A stretch of 64,000 nt of DNA from Parastagonospora avenae f. sp. tritici 18332-5 (Eukaryota > Ascomycota > Dothideomycetes > Pleosporales > Phaeosphaeriaceae), in contig JAFJTR010000010.1 of assembly GCA_022559985.1 (NCBI GenBank), forward strand, positions 558,001-622,000, in the 5' to 3' direction. Both the position numbers and the translations under genes were made by a program. Under the pieces are notes generated by a model. It did not search any database, was not told the DNA's origin, and saw only the letters and a list, made by a program, of their open reading frames with translations. The stretch's first letter is position 1, and each line of letters starts with the position of its first letter. Of the stretch, positions 34,801-46,208 are shown in pieces.

Positions 34801-37800
34801 CAAAAAGACGGCAATGACCTTCCGCAAGTTCGCCGATTGTCTGACTCCACTTTTCTCCATCTCCTTGACGTAGTAGGCGTACAATGCTTCCACGTTTTCG
34901 TAGAGGTCTTGGGCATCGCGATCTGTTGTGTCGGGTCCCCATACCAGTACAGTGCCAATGAGCACCTCGACTAGCATGCCGTTGGCGACTTCTGAGGTGT
35001 TGTATTCGCGAGCGCGGGGGTCAATAAGGGCTTCGCTATAACGTTCAAGCAGATTGAAGCAGTCATTACGAGACATTGCGAAATCACCCTCCCACAACGC
35101 ACGAAGAAGGGGACGCGACCGAAGGAGTTCGCTTTCCTGAAGCGACACGAGGTAGTCAACGAATTTCGTTGGAACCCGGCTGTGTCCCAGCTCACCCTCA
35201 GCAGCGACTGACGTTACGAGGCGCAGATAAGCTGCGCATGATGCACGCAAGGCACATGTGTCGCTCTCGGCCTGAATGTCATGTCTGGGAACGTCGGCTT
35301 CCGATCCATTCGCGATAGCTGTGGTCTGAGAGTCTGCTGCATCGTCGACATCCATGAAGTCGTCATCATCTGCGTAAAATGATTGTCTGGCACTCCTTCG
35401 ATCATCAAGCGCTTTGCAGAGGTGCTGTGCCAGGACATGAACGCCAGCTTGCTTGAAAACATCCAGCTTCAACTCCTGGATTGAGCTGATGCAGGGCAGA
35501 CTTTTGGTACAAGTTTCGAGAACAGCGTCCATTTTGTGCTGTTCCACTTGCGGCCTAGTCAAGACCTCAGCGAAGGACTTGCAAAGGGTTGCAGTGCACG
35601 ACTCTATGGCGCTGACGCGGCGATCTTCGGGGTCCCCGTGATAAGCCACAGCTGGTGCGACAATACAGAGGTTTGTGACAATCCGCATCATGTCGGAAGT
35701 GATGCTTGTAACGCTCCCAGCAGCTATTTCTTTCCACCTTTGGTTCGCCTTTTCCAGTTCAGATAGACAAAAGTCGACTATTCTGCTTTCAATTGGTGTC
35801 GGATGATGCTCAGAAGCAACATTGGTCGTTGATTTGATGGGAACAGTCGGCGGTGACAATTCATTCTTCCCTTTACTCAGCAAGAGCAAATACTGGCCAA
35901 GATCCCGATACTGCGAGGTTCGGGTTCTAGCCTGTGCGATTGGTCCTAGGACTAGGAAAGAAGCAGATTCAGTAGGAAGAAACTGTCTGTCCAAGCAGGC
36001 ATAAAAGACGCGAAGAACATCGCGTGCATTGCAGTGGTGTGCACCTGTGGATGAGTATGTTCGCTCAGACCAAAGACCTTGCAAAGTTAGGAAGTAAACG
36101 ACAGGGTATTGGGGATCACTTACTAGGCGTCCATTTGCTGAACAACCAGCTCAAAACTCGTTCAGATGTGGTATTGAAATGCGTTGGGTTCTCTTGGATG
36201 CGCTCACGCATTATTGTAGCCATCAAGGAAGAGCTTGTTTCGGTCAGAGCTGCAGGACCACTTAGTTCGATTGAGAGCAGCATTGATTGCACAATGTCGG
36301 AGACCGCGGAGAAAGGTACGATTTGTAGCCTGAGTAGAACATCCATCAAGTGAGAAGCAGCACGGGAGACTGATATGGACGTCGCGGCTCTGGAAGCGCT
36401 CTGCCAAGCAGAGATCCAGTATGGCTTGAGCGAAGCATGGGTGGCCGTTCGCTGAAGCGCAGCTCTACACACGAGGTCAGTAGCGGTTAATGGTGGGATG
36501 CGTTGGTCACTGACCCAGCGAGGCCTATCATTGCCCATACTGCATGGGCCGGGTTCTCATCTGCGATGCATGAAGTAAGTTTCTCTAACATAGACTGTAA
36601 GTCTTCTTCACCGACGGGTCCTTCTTGAACCATGAAGGCAACCACTTGCAACGCTGCACGCTTGGCATTAGATCGGGGCTCAAGGACATGGCGAAGGTAT
36701 TCCTGAAATAATTGTGTGACACGCACACGTTTAGCGGCATTCTCCGTGTTGCTGTACTCGTGGCTGGAAGTGCATTTTTGTTCATCGAGCATGTGTGAAG
36801 CTCTTGCGATGGTGGATACAGTACCCCATAAGCCCTCAAACCGGACATGCTCGGTTTCCATGGAGAAGGCGCAAGTGTTCAGTGGATGAGTGTCCTTGTT
36901 GGCATAGCCTAAGTGGCGGAAACATAGATGGTCTTCTTCCAGATACTGGTGAGCTGTAGTGTCTTGCCTTTTACGATATTCACCGTACATAGTCTCAATC
37001 AATGCCTCGAGATCGAACCTGACTGATTCATCGTCTTGGTCGTCTAGTAGACTGGAGATGTGAGCCTCAGTGTGCACTAGCGCGATAATGATCTCATCTC
37101 GAAGCGCTACCTCAGACCACATGGGCTTCATCAAAGGAAGCAGCTCTCGGATAGTCTGTTTGGTCAGCTCTAGAGACTGGAGCGCAATCCTCGTGAGTAT
37201 TGAGTTGATAGCAGCAAGAGCAGCGACCGCACCGCTGCTACGTCCGGACCTACGGCGAAGGTATTGGAGCAGGCCTGCGATCACTGCATCAGCCTTGTCC
37301 AGCAGAGGAGCATTTGCGGCCTTGACAAGGGAGCTCAGGCATTGTACGAAATCCTCTGCGATATGGGACTTATCGTCATTGACTGACTTAGTTCTTGCGA
37401 CTGGAGCGCGGGGACTGGCACGCGACGAGGTGACATCAGTGGACTCGAATGGAGTACGTGCTCGACTCGAGACGCTGGTACTCCAGCTGTTCTGAGGCTC
37501 AACTTCTGGCTCTGCTGCCTCGAAGAAGCTGGACAGCGATTCTATGCAGAAGTCTACTGCAGCGTCCCAGCAGTCTTTGGAGAGGCGCTCGACGTGTGGC
37601 TGATACTCAAACAGCGATCGTAACGTCTTGGGCAGGTCCTCGAGCAGGGGCTTGAGAAGCAACCCGTGCGTGTCTGGAAGCACTTCGATGATTGTGTCTA
37701 TGATGATCTCCACAGTGGAGCTCTTGATGGTTCGCACGCCCGTGGCTATGACATGGCGCAATGCTGAAGCAGAAAGAGGAAGGAGCACGGCAGACTTGGC

Positions 37801-38072
37801 CGTCTTGGTCTTGCTGCGCAGAAACGCTGAGCGCTCATCTCGCAGACACTGGAAGAGGGTGTCGCACAGGGCCAGGTAGGCCTTGTTGCCCAATGCCTCG
37901 AGAGTGGGCTTCCCGCGGTTGTGCTTGAGGATGTGGATGAGGTCCTTCAGGCCATTGGCGCGGTCGACCTGGCGCGAGGCTTGGATGAGAACTGGAGGGG
38001 TCAGCAAGGTCCCTGGTGTCGAGCTTCGATCATGTGATTACGCTTCGCATCCTGAATGTTGGTCACCCCCAT
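28866..38072 (-). CDS. TEL1: ATM-family checkpoint and telomere kinase TEL1
   Basis: Seven exons: 38072-38042, 37991-36515, 36464-36124, 36077-31559, 31505-31115, 31064-29970 and 29918-28866, 2968 residues in all. A 31-base first exon supplies MGVTNIQDAK; the next begins LLIQASRQVDRANGLKDL, resembling the TAN motif of Tel1/ATM. HEAT-like helices fill most of the chain, then the FAT region. The kinase domain has KSGNDDLRQDAIMEQVF, catalytic loop GLGDRHCHNILLD, metal-binding HIDLG and activation segment EAGRVLPVPEVVPFRLTRD, specific to Tel1/ATM over TOR or ATR. The C-terminal FATC ends NLAVLYMGWASYA. It phosphorylates S/T-Q sites after double-strand breaks (recruited by MRX/Nbs1) and maintains telomeres. 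All six splice junctions keep frame. The first exon is the least certain part. Confidence 0.95.
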
Positions 38073-38427
38073 GCTGGCGGCTCGCGGTGCTTCGCGTCTG
38101 GAGGTAGTTGCGACGAGCGACGAGCGGGCATTGCCAGCAGAACCGGCGCGGGAGAGAGAATCCCAACAGGCAGGCGACCACTATGTACCGAACGACGCGT
38201 CGGGCACACTCTATTTCCTCGTCGTCTTGCGTCACGGCGTGGTTGCGGAGCTCTGGGAGTGGAAGCTAGCTTGGGTATTTGATGTGGCACGAGCTCCTGG
38301 GTCGCGTCGCCAAAGTCAAGACAAGGTCCGCAATCATCAAAGAAAGAAAACAAACACGCTCGCACCTGCCCTTCCTGCCCGCCATTGCCCCGGCGCATAA
38401 TGCTCCACACGCCCACACGCATCTCCC
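38073..38427. promoter_or_regulatory. divergent TEL1/NUP192 promoter with an MCB site
   Basis: The 355 bp between the two start codons must serve both genes. The palindrome GACGCGTC (38194-38201), containing the MCB core ACGCGT, lies 123 bp upstream of the TEL1 ATG. It is the same octamer found before POL12. A single MCB can occur by chance. Confidence 0.5.
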
Positions 38428-41400
38428 ATGGCTGAAGAAGACAGCCTCGCCGCCCTCCAGGGCCTGCACCGCGATCTGTGTGCGCACATCGACCTGCAAC
38501 TGCCCGTTCTCGAGCGCCTGATCCAGAATCTGGAGGCGCATCTGGAGGACCTCAAGGGCCTGCTGGACAAGAAGCCGCGGAGCGATGCGAGCAGACAGGC
38601 TTTGAGCGCCGGCAAGATCAAGCTCGGCGACGACGAGTACGAGGTCAACGATGACTTCAAGCAGCAGACGCTCGAGCTGTCCGAAAACCTCAACCTGGAC
38701 GAACTGGACGCCGCCGCCCTCTTCCTCGGTGCCGAAAGCGAAGCCCAGGAGCTCGACCGCTCGCAGCTGCAGACGGCCGTGATCCGCTTCCACCGCCGCC
38801 GCGAATATGTCCTCCTCTGCCTGCGCATCCTCATGAAGACGGCACTGGATGGCGCAGACCCCGACGTGATGGGTCTCGACGCGCTGCAGATGGCAGTGCA
38901 TATCATTGTCGGCGTACACGAGACGACCACCCTCTCGAATGCGTACGGCTTCTGGATCAAGTGCCTGACCACCATGGGCTCAATCGAGCAGTGGTTGACT
39001 TCCGTCAGCGACCGCCTGAATGCCACTTCCATAGTCGGACAAGTGCCTCTGGCGGGCTTTGTCGAGATCATGACCTTCCAGAGACAGAGTCTGACCAGGC
39101 AGCACGAGAACCTGGCGGCCATATGCACGCACATGATCAAGGCCGGATACATCAATCTCGACTGCTACCAATCGCTGCTCGCCCGCGCAAAGACTCTCGA
39201 GAGGCACGACCTCATCACCATCCACTACGTGCCCTTGATCATCCGCGCCACATCCTGGGCAGCCGCTGAGACAAATCTCGTCTTGAAAGATGCACGGAAG
39301 CTCCATGACCAGCTCATGGCAGGGCGCGACAACGGCAATTGGACCTTGCGAAATCTCCACGCTGCGACACTGGCATGGTGGCTGGCCGAATATAGTGGGA
39401 GATACGTCGACCCAAACACCCAAGACCCAGCGATGCAGAGCATAAACTTCGAGGCCGAGGCCACTGCGCGCTCTGATGCTTTCCTGCGAACACTCGACGA
39501 TGGCGCCTTCCACTTCATGCTCTCATTCAGTCAAGATGTGCGTCCGACGCGCTGGTACGATCCCCAGAAGACGAGCATGTTGTCGACACTACTGCAAGAT
39601 ACCGCTGTTCTCAACACCGAAGCAATAATTCCAGAGGACTTTTTCAAGACGCTGGTCATGGAACAACTGCAGACTTTTGTAGACTCTTTCATCACCAACA
39701 TGCCGGATACGCTTCGAAGACTCAAGGTGGAAGAAGACGACCAACGTAGACGGTTGCAGTTACATTTCCAGCAATCTACAGGGGAATATCCCATGCACCT
39801 CGAAAGGTTCATGGTTATCGTCGCCTACGCCTTCGATGGGTTCCCTGACGCAGCAGAGGACTTCTGGTCTGACAAGGAGAGCAATCTGTACGGATTCCTG
39901 CAATGGGCCGCCAAGCGACAGCCAACGCCTCGGATTGCCATGTTTTGCGAAATGCTGCGCGCCATTTCTACCGGCCCGGTAAACGCAGACTCGGCGCATC
40001 GCTTTCTGATGGAAGAAGGTGCCTCCGCCTCTGGAAAGATCCGACGAACGACTTCTCTAAGCTACGGGCACATCTTCAGCGAGCTGGTCGAGTTTGAAAA
40101 GGACATCCGGGAACCGAAGAAAGCTATCCAGAATGGAGGATACGTCCCTTCACAGAACCCCGTGGATCAAATCGTAGAACCTGAAAGTGCTACCATGCTG
40201 GAAAGCTACCTGCGTCTGCTGGCGCACGTAGGCCGGCAGAGTGAGGCTGCCCGAAACCTTCTCCTGGACAACAGAGAGCACGACTTCGCGAACATCTGCT
40301 TTGGCCTTTGCACAGACAAAGTCGAAAGTGGCCTGCGCGCTTCAGCATACGACGCTTTGTCTGCCCTGCTTGTCGGAAAAGACTCTGTACGTGCCTCCGG
40401 CATGTGGAACCTGCTAGACAACTGGACAGTGAACGGTTTCTATGCAGGTTCTAAGCCAAGCACTGCAATGGGAGTTGTACCCCGCGATGACTTCTGGGCT
40501 ACTCTAGCAGAGGGCTATGATGAGTCGGTAGCCTTTGTTCGCTTTCTCCACGCTCTTGTTGAGCCATACCCACAGAACCAAGGCCTGAACGACAGCTTGC
40601 CTTTTCCCGAGGGACTCGGTTCTTCACGCCGAATGCCAGGTATCGAGAGCTATATCGACTTTGTAATGCAGCAGGTCTTCGCCGAGCGTTCTCAAGATAT
40701 CATCGACCCACTGCAACGCAGCGTTATGCGATGGACATGTCTAAGCTTCATGGTGACTTGCCTTGAGACCTTCAACGAAAACCTGGTCGTCTTTGCAAAT
40801 AAGTCCAGCATACCTGTAGATTCAGTCATTGATACATCTTCTCTGGCCATCTATGTCGCCCTACATCCGTTTACAAGAGTCATGGAATGGTTATTCAACG
40901 ATAGGGTGCTCAAAGCACTTTTCGCGGCATCCCATCACGATGTGACTGAAGTTGATGCGGCGCCATCTGATTCACCCCTCGTGCAGTCGTTGCTGCTAAG
41001 CATTGAGGTCATGGATCAAGTTATGAAACTACAAGCTACCTACCTCGACATCGTCCGGCCAGTCCTAAGGCAGCAATCCTCTTTCCAGCATGCCCCTGTA
41101 TCGAACCTTTCACTTGCCTCGTTTGAGGACGCAGTGCTCAGCAATCTACAAGTGATCGTAGATCTTGGACTGTACTGCGGCACTGGCCACGAGGCGTTGA
41201 CCATTGCTTCACTTCAACTGTTGGAGAAGATGGCCTCCTCACGGAAACTCGCGATTTCTCCAGCTGGTTTCGGACAGCGATCTGGTAGAAGCAAGATTGT
41301 AGGAATACTTGAAAAGGACAACGAAGCTGAGCGTATTGGAAGATCGCTTTCGGGACTGATGAGGTTTAGCGCAGACGAGCTCGAAGCAGGTCCGGATGCC

Positions 41401-43502
41401 TCTGGATACACGGTCAAGTTACGCATCCTCGACTTTCTCAACAGCTGCCTGGCTGCGGTTTCTCTGCGACCTACCATCGCACATATACTACTAGGATTCT
41501 CCTGTGGTAGTAACACTGTTCACGTTGCCGAAGACAGTCTGTGGGCAAATGGTCAATCACTGTTTCACGCGATACTCTTACTCGGTGTCGAATATCCAGA
41601 CAACAATGGCGAGGAATTTTTAGCGTGGCGATCCGCGCTCAAGACACGTTGCTGGGATATTCTGCAGAAGCTGTGGCGCTCACCACTGACAAGTGGCACT
41701 GTCATGGAAGAACTACGCGAAAACGAATTGTTGTTCATCGAAGCGCCTCAACTGGTCCCCATATCGCTCAACGCCTCTTGGGACGGTGTCTCCTTTGCAC
41801 AAGGATTGGAACAGGCAGCTACCAGTGATTACTCGTGGTTTTTCGCTGATACTCCAGGCATTGCTCTCCAGAATTTCCTCCAGCGACGTGCTGCCTTCCT
41901 GGACTACGAATCGCGCGAGTTGCGCCTCACCGTCAAAGAGAGCATGCCGACGATGAGGTCGAGAATTCAGTCGGTACTGCTGGGCACCACTGTGCGACCT
42001 GGCGAAGACCCGGTCCTCAATCCCACCATATTTGATATGTTCGATTTCATAGAGTTTGAGTATCCAGAGCGTTCCCTACCCGACCAACACCCTATTTTCG
42101 AAGGTGTCAACTTATCATCTTGCCAAGAAGAGAAGGAAGGCGTGGAGCTTTATTCGGAACCTTTGCTTGAGCAGGTAATACTTCTGAGGATGAAGTATTG
42201 GCGCAAGGACGGAACTATCCCAATTTGCGCTACACTAGAGGAGCAGATAGAAGCAGAGGCTCCAAGGATGGCCGAGGCTGAGGCACTTCTACGCGTATTC
42301 GCTGATTGGAATCGCCGACAACAGTTACGTCGTTACCATCGGGAAATTTTGCAGTCTTGGATTCAAGTGCTGATGGTCGCCGTACATAGCTGCGACTTTG
42401 ACGCTGGGTCGCGATCCTCGTTTATCTTACAAACGATTCAAGTCATTCTACCGAAGCTGGAACAGGCGTATACTTCTGACGTGTTCACGGCACTGCAGCT
42501 CGCCAGCCTAGCCGAATCTCTTGTTCAGAAGATTGATTTTGCGTCAACAGCGTTTGACAAGACCGGAGACTTCGCCAACGATCGCGTATCGCAACTGTTC
42601 CGTGCAGCACTGGCAGGCATTTACAGTCCCGTCTCCAGCCCTGGGTTACGAGAGTACTGCTACCAAATATGCTTCCGGTACATACACGGCACATTCCATA
42701 AAGCATCGACAAATACGCTTCTTGGCCGGCATACCATGGACGCGATCAAGAACTGTGGAAGCCATTTGATCGAAACGATCTGCGACGACGCTTATAGCGG
42801 GCAAGGAACCTGCAAGATCTCGGCACTTCTCTTCCTCAATGCCATGGTCGCAATAGCAACTCGTCAACAATCCAAGCACATGCTTGAAACCTTCGTTTCG
42901 CTGAACTTTGTTGGAGTGCTAGTCGACAACTTGAAGCACATTCCCGAAGAGCTCCGCGCTGCTGCTGCTCCACAAATCCCAGCGCTACTCTCGTACTACG
43001 ACGCCTGTCTCGCACTCCTCCTTCGCATTTGCCAAAGCCGGCTCGGCGCCGCATATGTTCTCAATGCGGGGCTTTTTCTGTCCATACGCGATTCGCAGAT
43101 TTTTGCAGTTGATCCAGATATCGGGCTGGAATTTGACGACGCGAAGGCCTTGAAGAAGTATTATGAACTCATGCTTGCTGTACTTCGAGTCATCAACGCG
43201 GCAGTCATTGCAAGAGGAAGACAGAACGACCAAACCGTGTTCCAAGCACGGGAGTTCTTGAAAGATAATCGCCATAACATGGTGTCGATTTTCAAGAGGA
43301 GCGTCAATGTCGGAGCTGGTCAACACATGGAAGTGGAACAAGAGCTTGTGGACTTGGTGGACTGTTGGACAGTGCTGGTGGAAGTCACGGGGTTTTTGGA
43401 GGTAAGTCTACTCCCTCTGAACACGGTCAGCCTATACTAACACACTGCTAGTACGAAGATCAATCAAGCTTGAAGAAAGCGCGGCCGAACATGTTCTCTT
43501 AG
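38428..43502 (+). CDS. NUP192: inner-ring nucleoporin NUP192 (NUP205 family)
   Basis: Two exons, 38428-43401 and 43452-43502, give 1674 residues; the last 16 codons (from YEDQSSLKKARPNMFS) lie in the second exon. The chain is all-helical solenoid. Family-like motifs are LNLDELDAAALFLGAESE near residue 90, GYINLDCYQSLLARAK near 240, and HYVPLIIRATSWAAAETN. Length agrees with fungal Nup192 (about 1.7 kb of codons). The protein is a scaffold of the nuclear pore inner ring that binds Nic96, Nup53 and Nup145N and shapes the transport channel. The 4974-base first exon is unusually long and uninterrupted for this window, where most genes have introns. Confidence 0.93.
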
Positions 43503-43845
43503 GTCGTCGCAGAGAGCCTCATCACATGTGGGGAGGATGCGTAGAGGCAAAGAAGAGTTAGCGTAGCGGTTTATTGTGTGCATTGGGTAGCGCGTAGTAG
43601 CATGTAATAGTAAACGGCGATCAGGCTTCAAAAGATGGCTTTATGTTAGGGCGCCTAGTGGCGGCAGATGCATTGATAGTATTCCTACAACTGGCGAAAC
43701 ATGCCACCTAACAACTTCCAGAACGCCAATGATATGCAAGCCCGCCACGTGCAGGTGAAGTTTCTATCCCTTTGGCTTCAAGAATGACCTCGGGAACCTC
43801 TTTCAGTCTGTCATGCATGCTGTGATACTCGTACCGTGGATTTCT
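43503..43845. other. intergenic, convergent 3' flanks of NUP192 and MRP17
   Basis: About 340 bases with no gene. It holds the 3' untranslated ends of two convergent genes. Confidence 0.5.
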
Positions 43846-44297
43846 CTACCGGAACTTGGCTACTCCCGGCACATCCTTGATGTGCTCGAACTTCTCGCCC
43901 ATTTTGACGACCGAGTATCTGACCAACCGCGGGTCCAGACTCATTGTGCGGCGGAGGGCGTGTTGTGCGCGCGCACTTGCATCGAAGCGCATGATGAAGT
44001 GGTGGCCATAGTGGTGCGTAGACTGCAGTTTCTTGGCAGGTTTGGGTAGGAGAAAGGTGCCCCAGTTGGAGTAGCCGCGTACGACACCCTGCTGGGAGAG
44101 GATGATGTTGCCTGCGGTTTTGGCGATTCTGTAGGAGCATGTCAGAGCTGGGCGGGTTCAAGGTAACGAGGTGGTGGCATCATCGTACTCTTTTACTTCG
44201 GAGAGGCGGCCAGGCCGGACCTGGCAGTGTCAGTCGCAGAGTCAGAGCAAACGCATTTGCATCGCAGACATACCACTCCTATCATCTCGTACAGCAT
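43846..44297 (-). CDS. MRP17: mitochondrial small-subunit ribosomal protein bS6m (MRP17)
   Basis: Three exons, 44297-44274, 44220-44189 and 44128-43846, give 112 residues. The first two exons are only 24 and 32 bases: MLYEMIGV joins VRPGRLSEVKE, then IAKTAG. This rebuilds the S6 N-terminal strand (MLYEM..VRP) that no long open frame contains. Exon 3 carries ILSQQGVVRGYSNWGTFLLP, YGHHFIMRFDASARAQHALR and SLDPRLVRYSVVKMG, the bS6 fold's RNA-facing strands. Both introns have CTGAC branch points before CAG. It is part of the mitoribosome small subunit. Its start codon lies 177 bp from that of GCV3, on the opposite strand. Confidence 0.9.
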
Positions 44298-44474
44298 CGT
44301 GCCTGCCTGTGGTTGTGTCGGTGCCGGCACTCTTTGCCCTCTCCCGCCGCGAAAACGTTCAGTTTTCGGGCAAGGTACGCGACCGGGACCCGCGCCGGCA
44401 CGTCTTGGCGCTCATCATATCTCACGAGCTTCGAAGCTCCGAGCCTCAGTATTCTGCACACACGACACGACAAA
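44298..44474. promoter_or_regulatory. 177-bp divergent promoter of MRP17 and GCV3
   Basis: The two divergent start codons are separated by only this segment, so both genes must share it. Both products are mitochondrial matrix proteins, so joint control is plausible. I see no clear factor-binding motif. Confidence 0.5.
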
Positions 44475-45113
44475 ATGGCTGCTTCTTCTTCTGTTGCCCG
44501 CGCCGCCCGCCAACTGGCTATTGCTGCGGCGAGGAGGCCTGCGCCGTTTGCGTGCCAGAGATGGCAGCTGCAGGCGCAAAAGCAGCGGCTATTCTCGGTA
44601 TCTGCCACATGTATGTGCGAACTGGAAAGAGCAATTGTAGTTCGTGGGGGCGCGAAAGGCTGACGGCTAGCAGTAAAGGAGAAGAAGTACACCGAGGACC
44701 ATGAGTGGATCGAACTGTCCTCAGACGGCAAGACATGTACGTTCTTTAAATCAGTCTGCCACAACCACCACACGCTCCAGCGTACTGATAGAGCTCCAGG
44801 TACCCTAGGTATCTCTGAGTATGCCGCAAAGGCGCTCGGCGACGTAGTGTACATCGAGCTCCCCCAGACCGACATGGAAGTCAGCGAGGGCGACGCCATC
44901 GGCGCTGTCGAATCAGTCAAGTCGGCCTCGGACATCCTCACCCCCATCAGCGGCACCGTGGCAGAGGTCAACTCGGAGCTCGAGAAGACGCCTGCAAACG
45001 TCAACAAGGACCCCGAGGGCGACGCCTGGATCGCAAAGATCACCGTTTCTGGCGAGCCATCGGGCAAGATGATGAGCAAGGAGGAATACACAGCCTTCAC
45101 TGAGGACGCATAG
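44475..45113 (+). CDS. GCV3: glycine cleavage system H protein, mitochondrial
   Basis: Three exons, 44475-44610, 44671-44736 and 44800-45113, give 171 residues. A basic, Ala/Arg-rich presequence of about 40 residues (MAASSSVARAARQLAIAAAR) predicts mitochondrial import. The mature part has EKKYTEDHEWIEL, ISEYAAKALGDVVYIELPQT, and the lipoyl attachment motif ESVKSASD, whose Lys carries the lipoamide arm. The end GEPSGKMMSKEEYTAF matches H proteins. It shuttles the aminomethyl group between the P, T and L proteins in glycine breakdown and feeds one-carbon metabolism; it also takes part in lipoate transfer. The residue before the conserved LGI is Thr, and a codon split across intron 2 creates Cys; both junctions follow consensus. 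Confidence 0.93.
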
Positions 45114-45190
45114 GCGTGCATGACATTATGATATCCAAATGAACGAGTTTGATTCGACGCAATTCAACAAGCGTACGAGATAGGGCATTG

Positions 45191-46208
45191 TCACCCTTTT
45201 GCAACCTTAAACACCACCTTTCCTCTTGCACGGCCACTCGCTGTTTTGCCAAAAGCCCCTTAAATCTTCTAGTTCCCATACCGAGTTCACAGTCGCTTTC
45301 AGTAACCCTTGCTCGAAAAATCTGCCAATTTGCGCCAGTTCATCGCCTCTGGCTTCCATGACGAACCACTTGCTTTTGATTCCAACAGGCTTGCCACCCA
45401 CAGGCTCTTTGAATCCCGGCACGACTGAAATGTAGGTCCCACCCTCAGCGACGCCGCATCAGCCGTCTAGCATGGACTCGCCGCCCACGCAGTCGAACAC
45501 CAAGTCGAACTTGCTGCTGCCAGAAGCAATGTACTCGTGGACCGACGTCTGAGTATAATCCATGATTTCATCGATGCCCATCTCTTGCAGGTACTCTTTA
45601 TTCTTCGCGCTTGCTGTGCCTGTAACATGTGTTCCTGCCAACTTGGCGAATTGCACGGCCAGTAGTCCAACACCGCTTGCTGCGCCTAGGATTAAAACCC
45701 GCTTCCCCGACGCTTGACCAAGTACTGCTCGTCCATCGTCATTCACTCGAGGCAAGGATGTTGGCGCAAATGAGCCTGTCAATTTTCCATGCTCAAACAA
45801 AGCTTGTCAGGCTGTGTGTGCACTCATAGGCACGCTTGCCGACTCCGACATTCCAAGCCCTCCTGGAATCAAAGTAGCTTCCGATGGTAGTATAGTGGCG
45901 TGCTCCCTCGCTGTGCCTTCGCGGTTCGCCATTACACGGCCATAAACTTCATCCCCAATCTTGAATCCTTTTACCTGGCAGCCCTGGGGTATATCGATGA
46001 TGGTCCCGCTGACGTCGTAGCAGGGAATGTGTTCTGGAGGCCAGGTTACAAAGGGTCCCCAAGTCAACTCGCCATTCGTGATTGCGGTACTGTGGACTGA
46101 GGTGAGGAGTTCATTGGAATTTCCGGGTATTGGGTTCGACGAGGAGAAGGAGAGCGAGTTGGTTCCGGTGTTGAAGACTACCGCGCGTTGTTGGACTGAT
46201 AGAGACAC
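45191..46208 (-). pseudogene. zinc-type alcohol dehydrogenase / quinone oxidoreductase (MDR) pseudogene
   Basis: One minus-strand frame runs with MDR features: PCYDVSGTIIDIP, GFKIGDEVYGRV, the Rossmann glycine motif ILGAASGVGLLAVQFAKLAG, and DLVFDCVGGES. It is broken in several places. TGA interrupts SAHTA*QALFEHG at 45807-45809, where the family has Trp (TAWQALFE). A second TGA lies at 45459-45461 before CGVAEGGTYISV. Near 45236-45245 the frame shifts by one base: the family C-terminus SGRARGKVVFKV appears only in the next frame, ending with TGA at 45191-45193. The expected start codon reads GTG, and I see no upstream in-frame ATG. Intact relatives are cytosolic NAD(P)-dependent reductases. 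The stops do not have the CpA-to-TpA pattern of RIP. Confidence 0.85.

Noticed and set aside
45807..45809. RIP as the cause of the pseudogene stops
   Set aside because: On either strand the change needed to make TGA from TGG is not a CpA to TpA transition, and the surrounding sequence is not AT-enriched.
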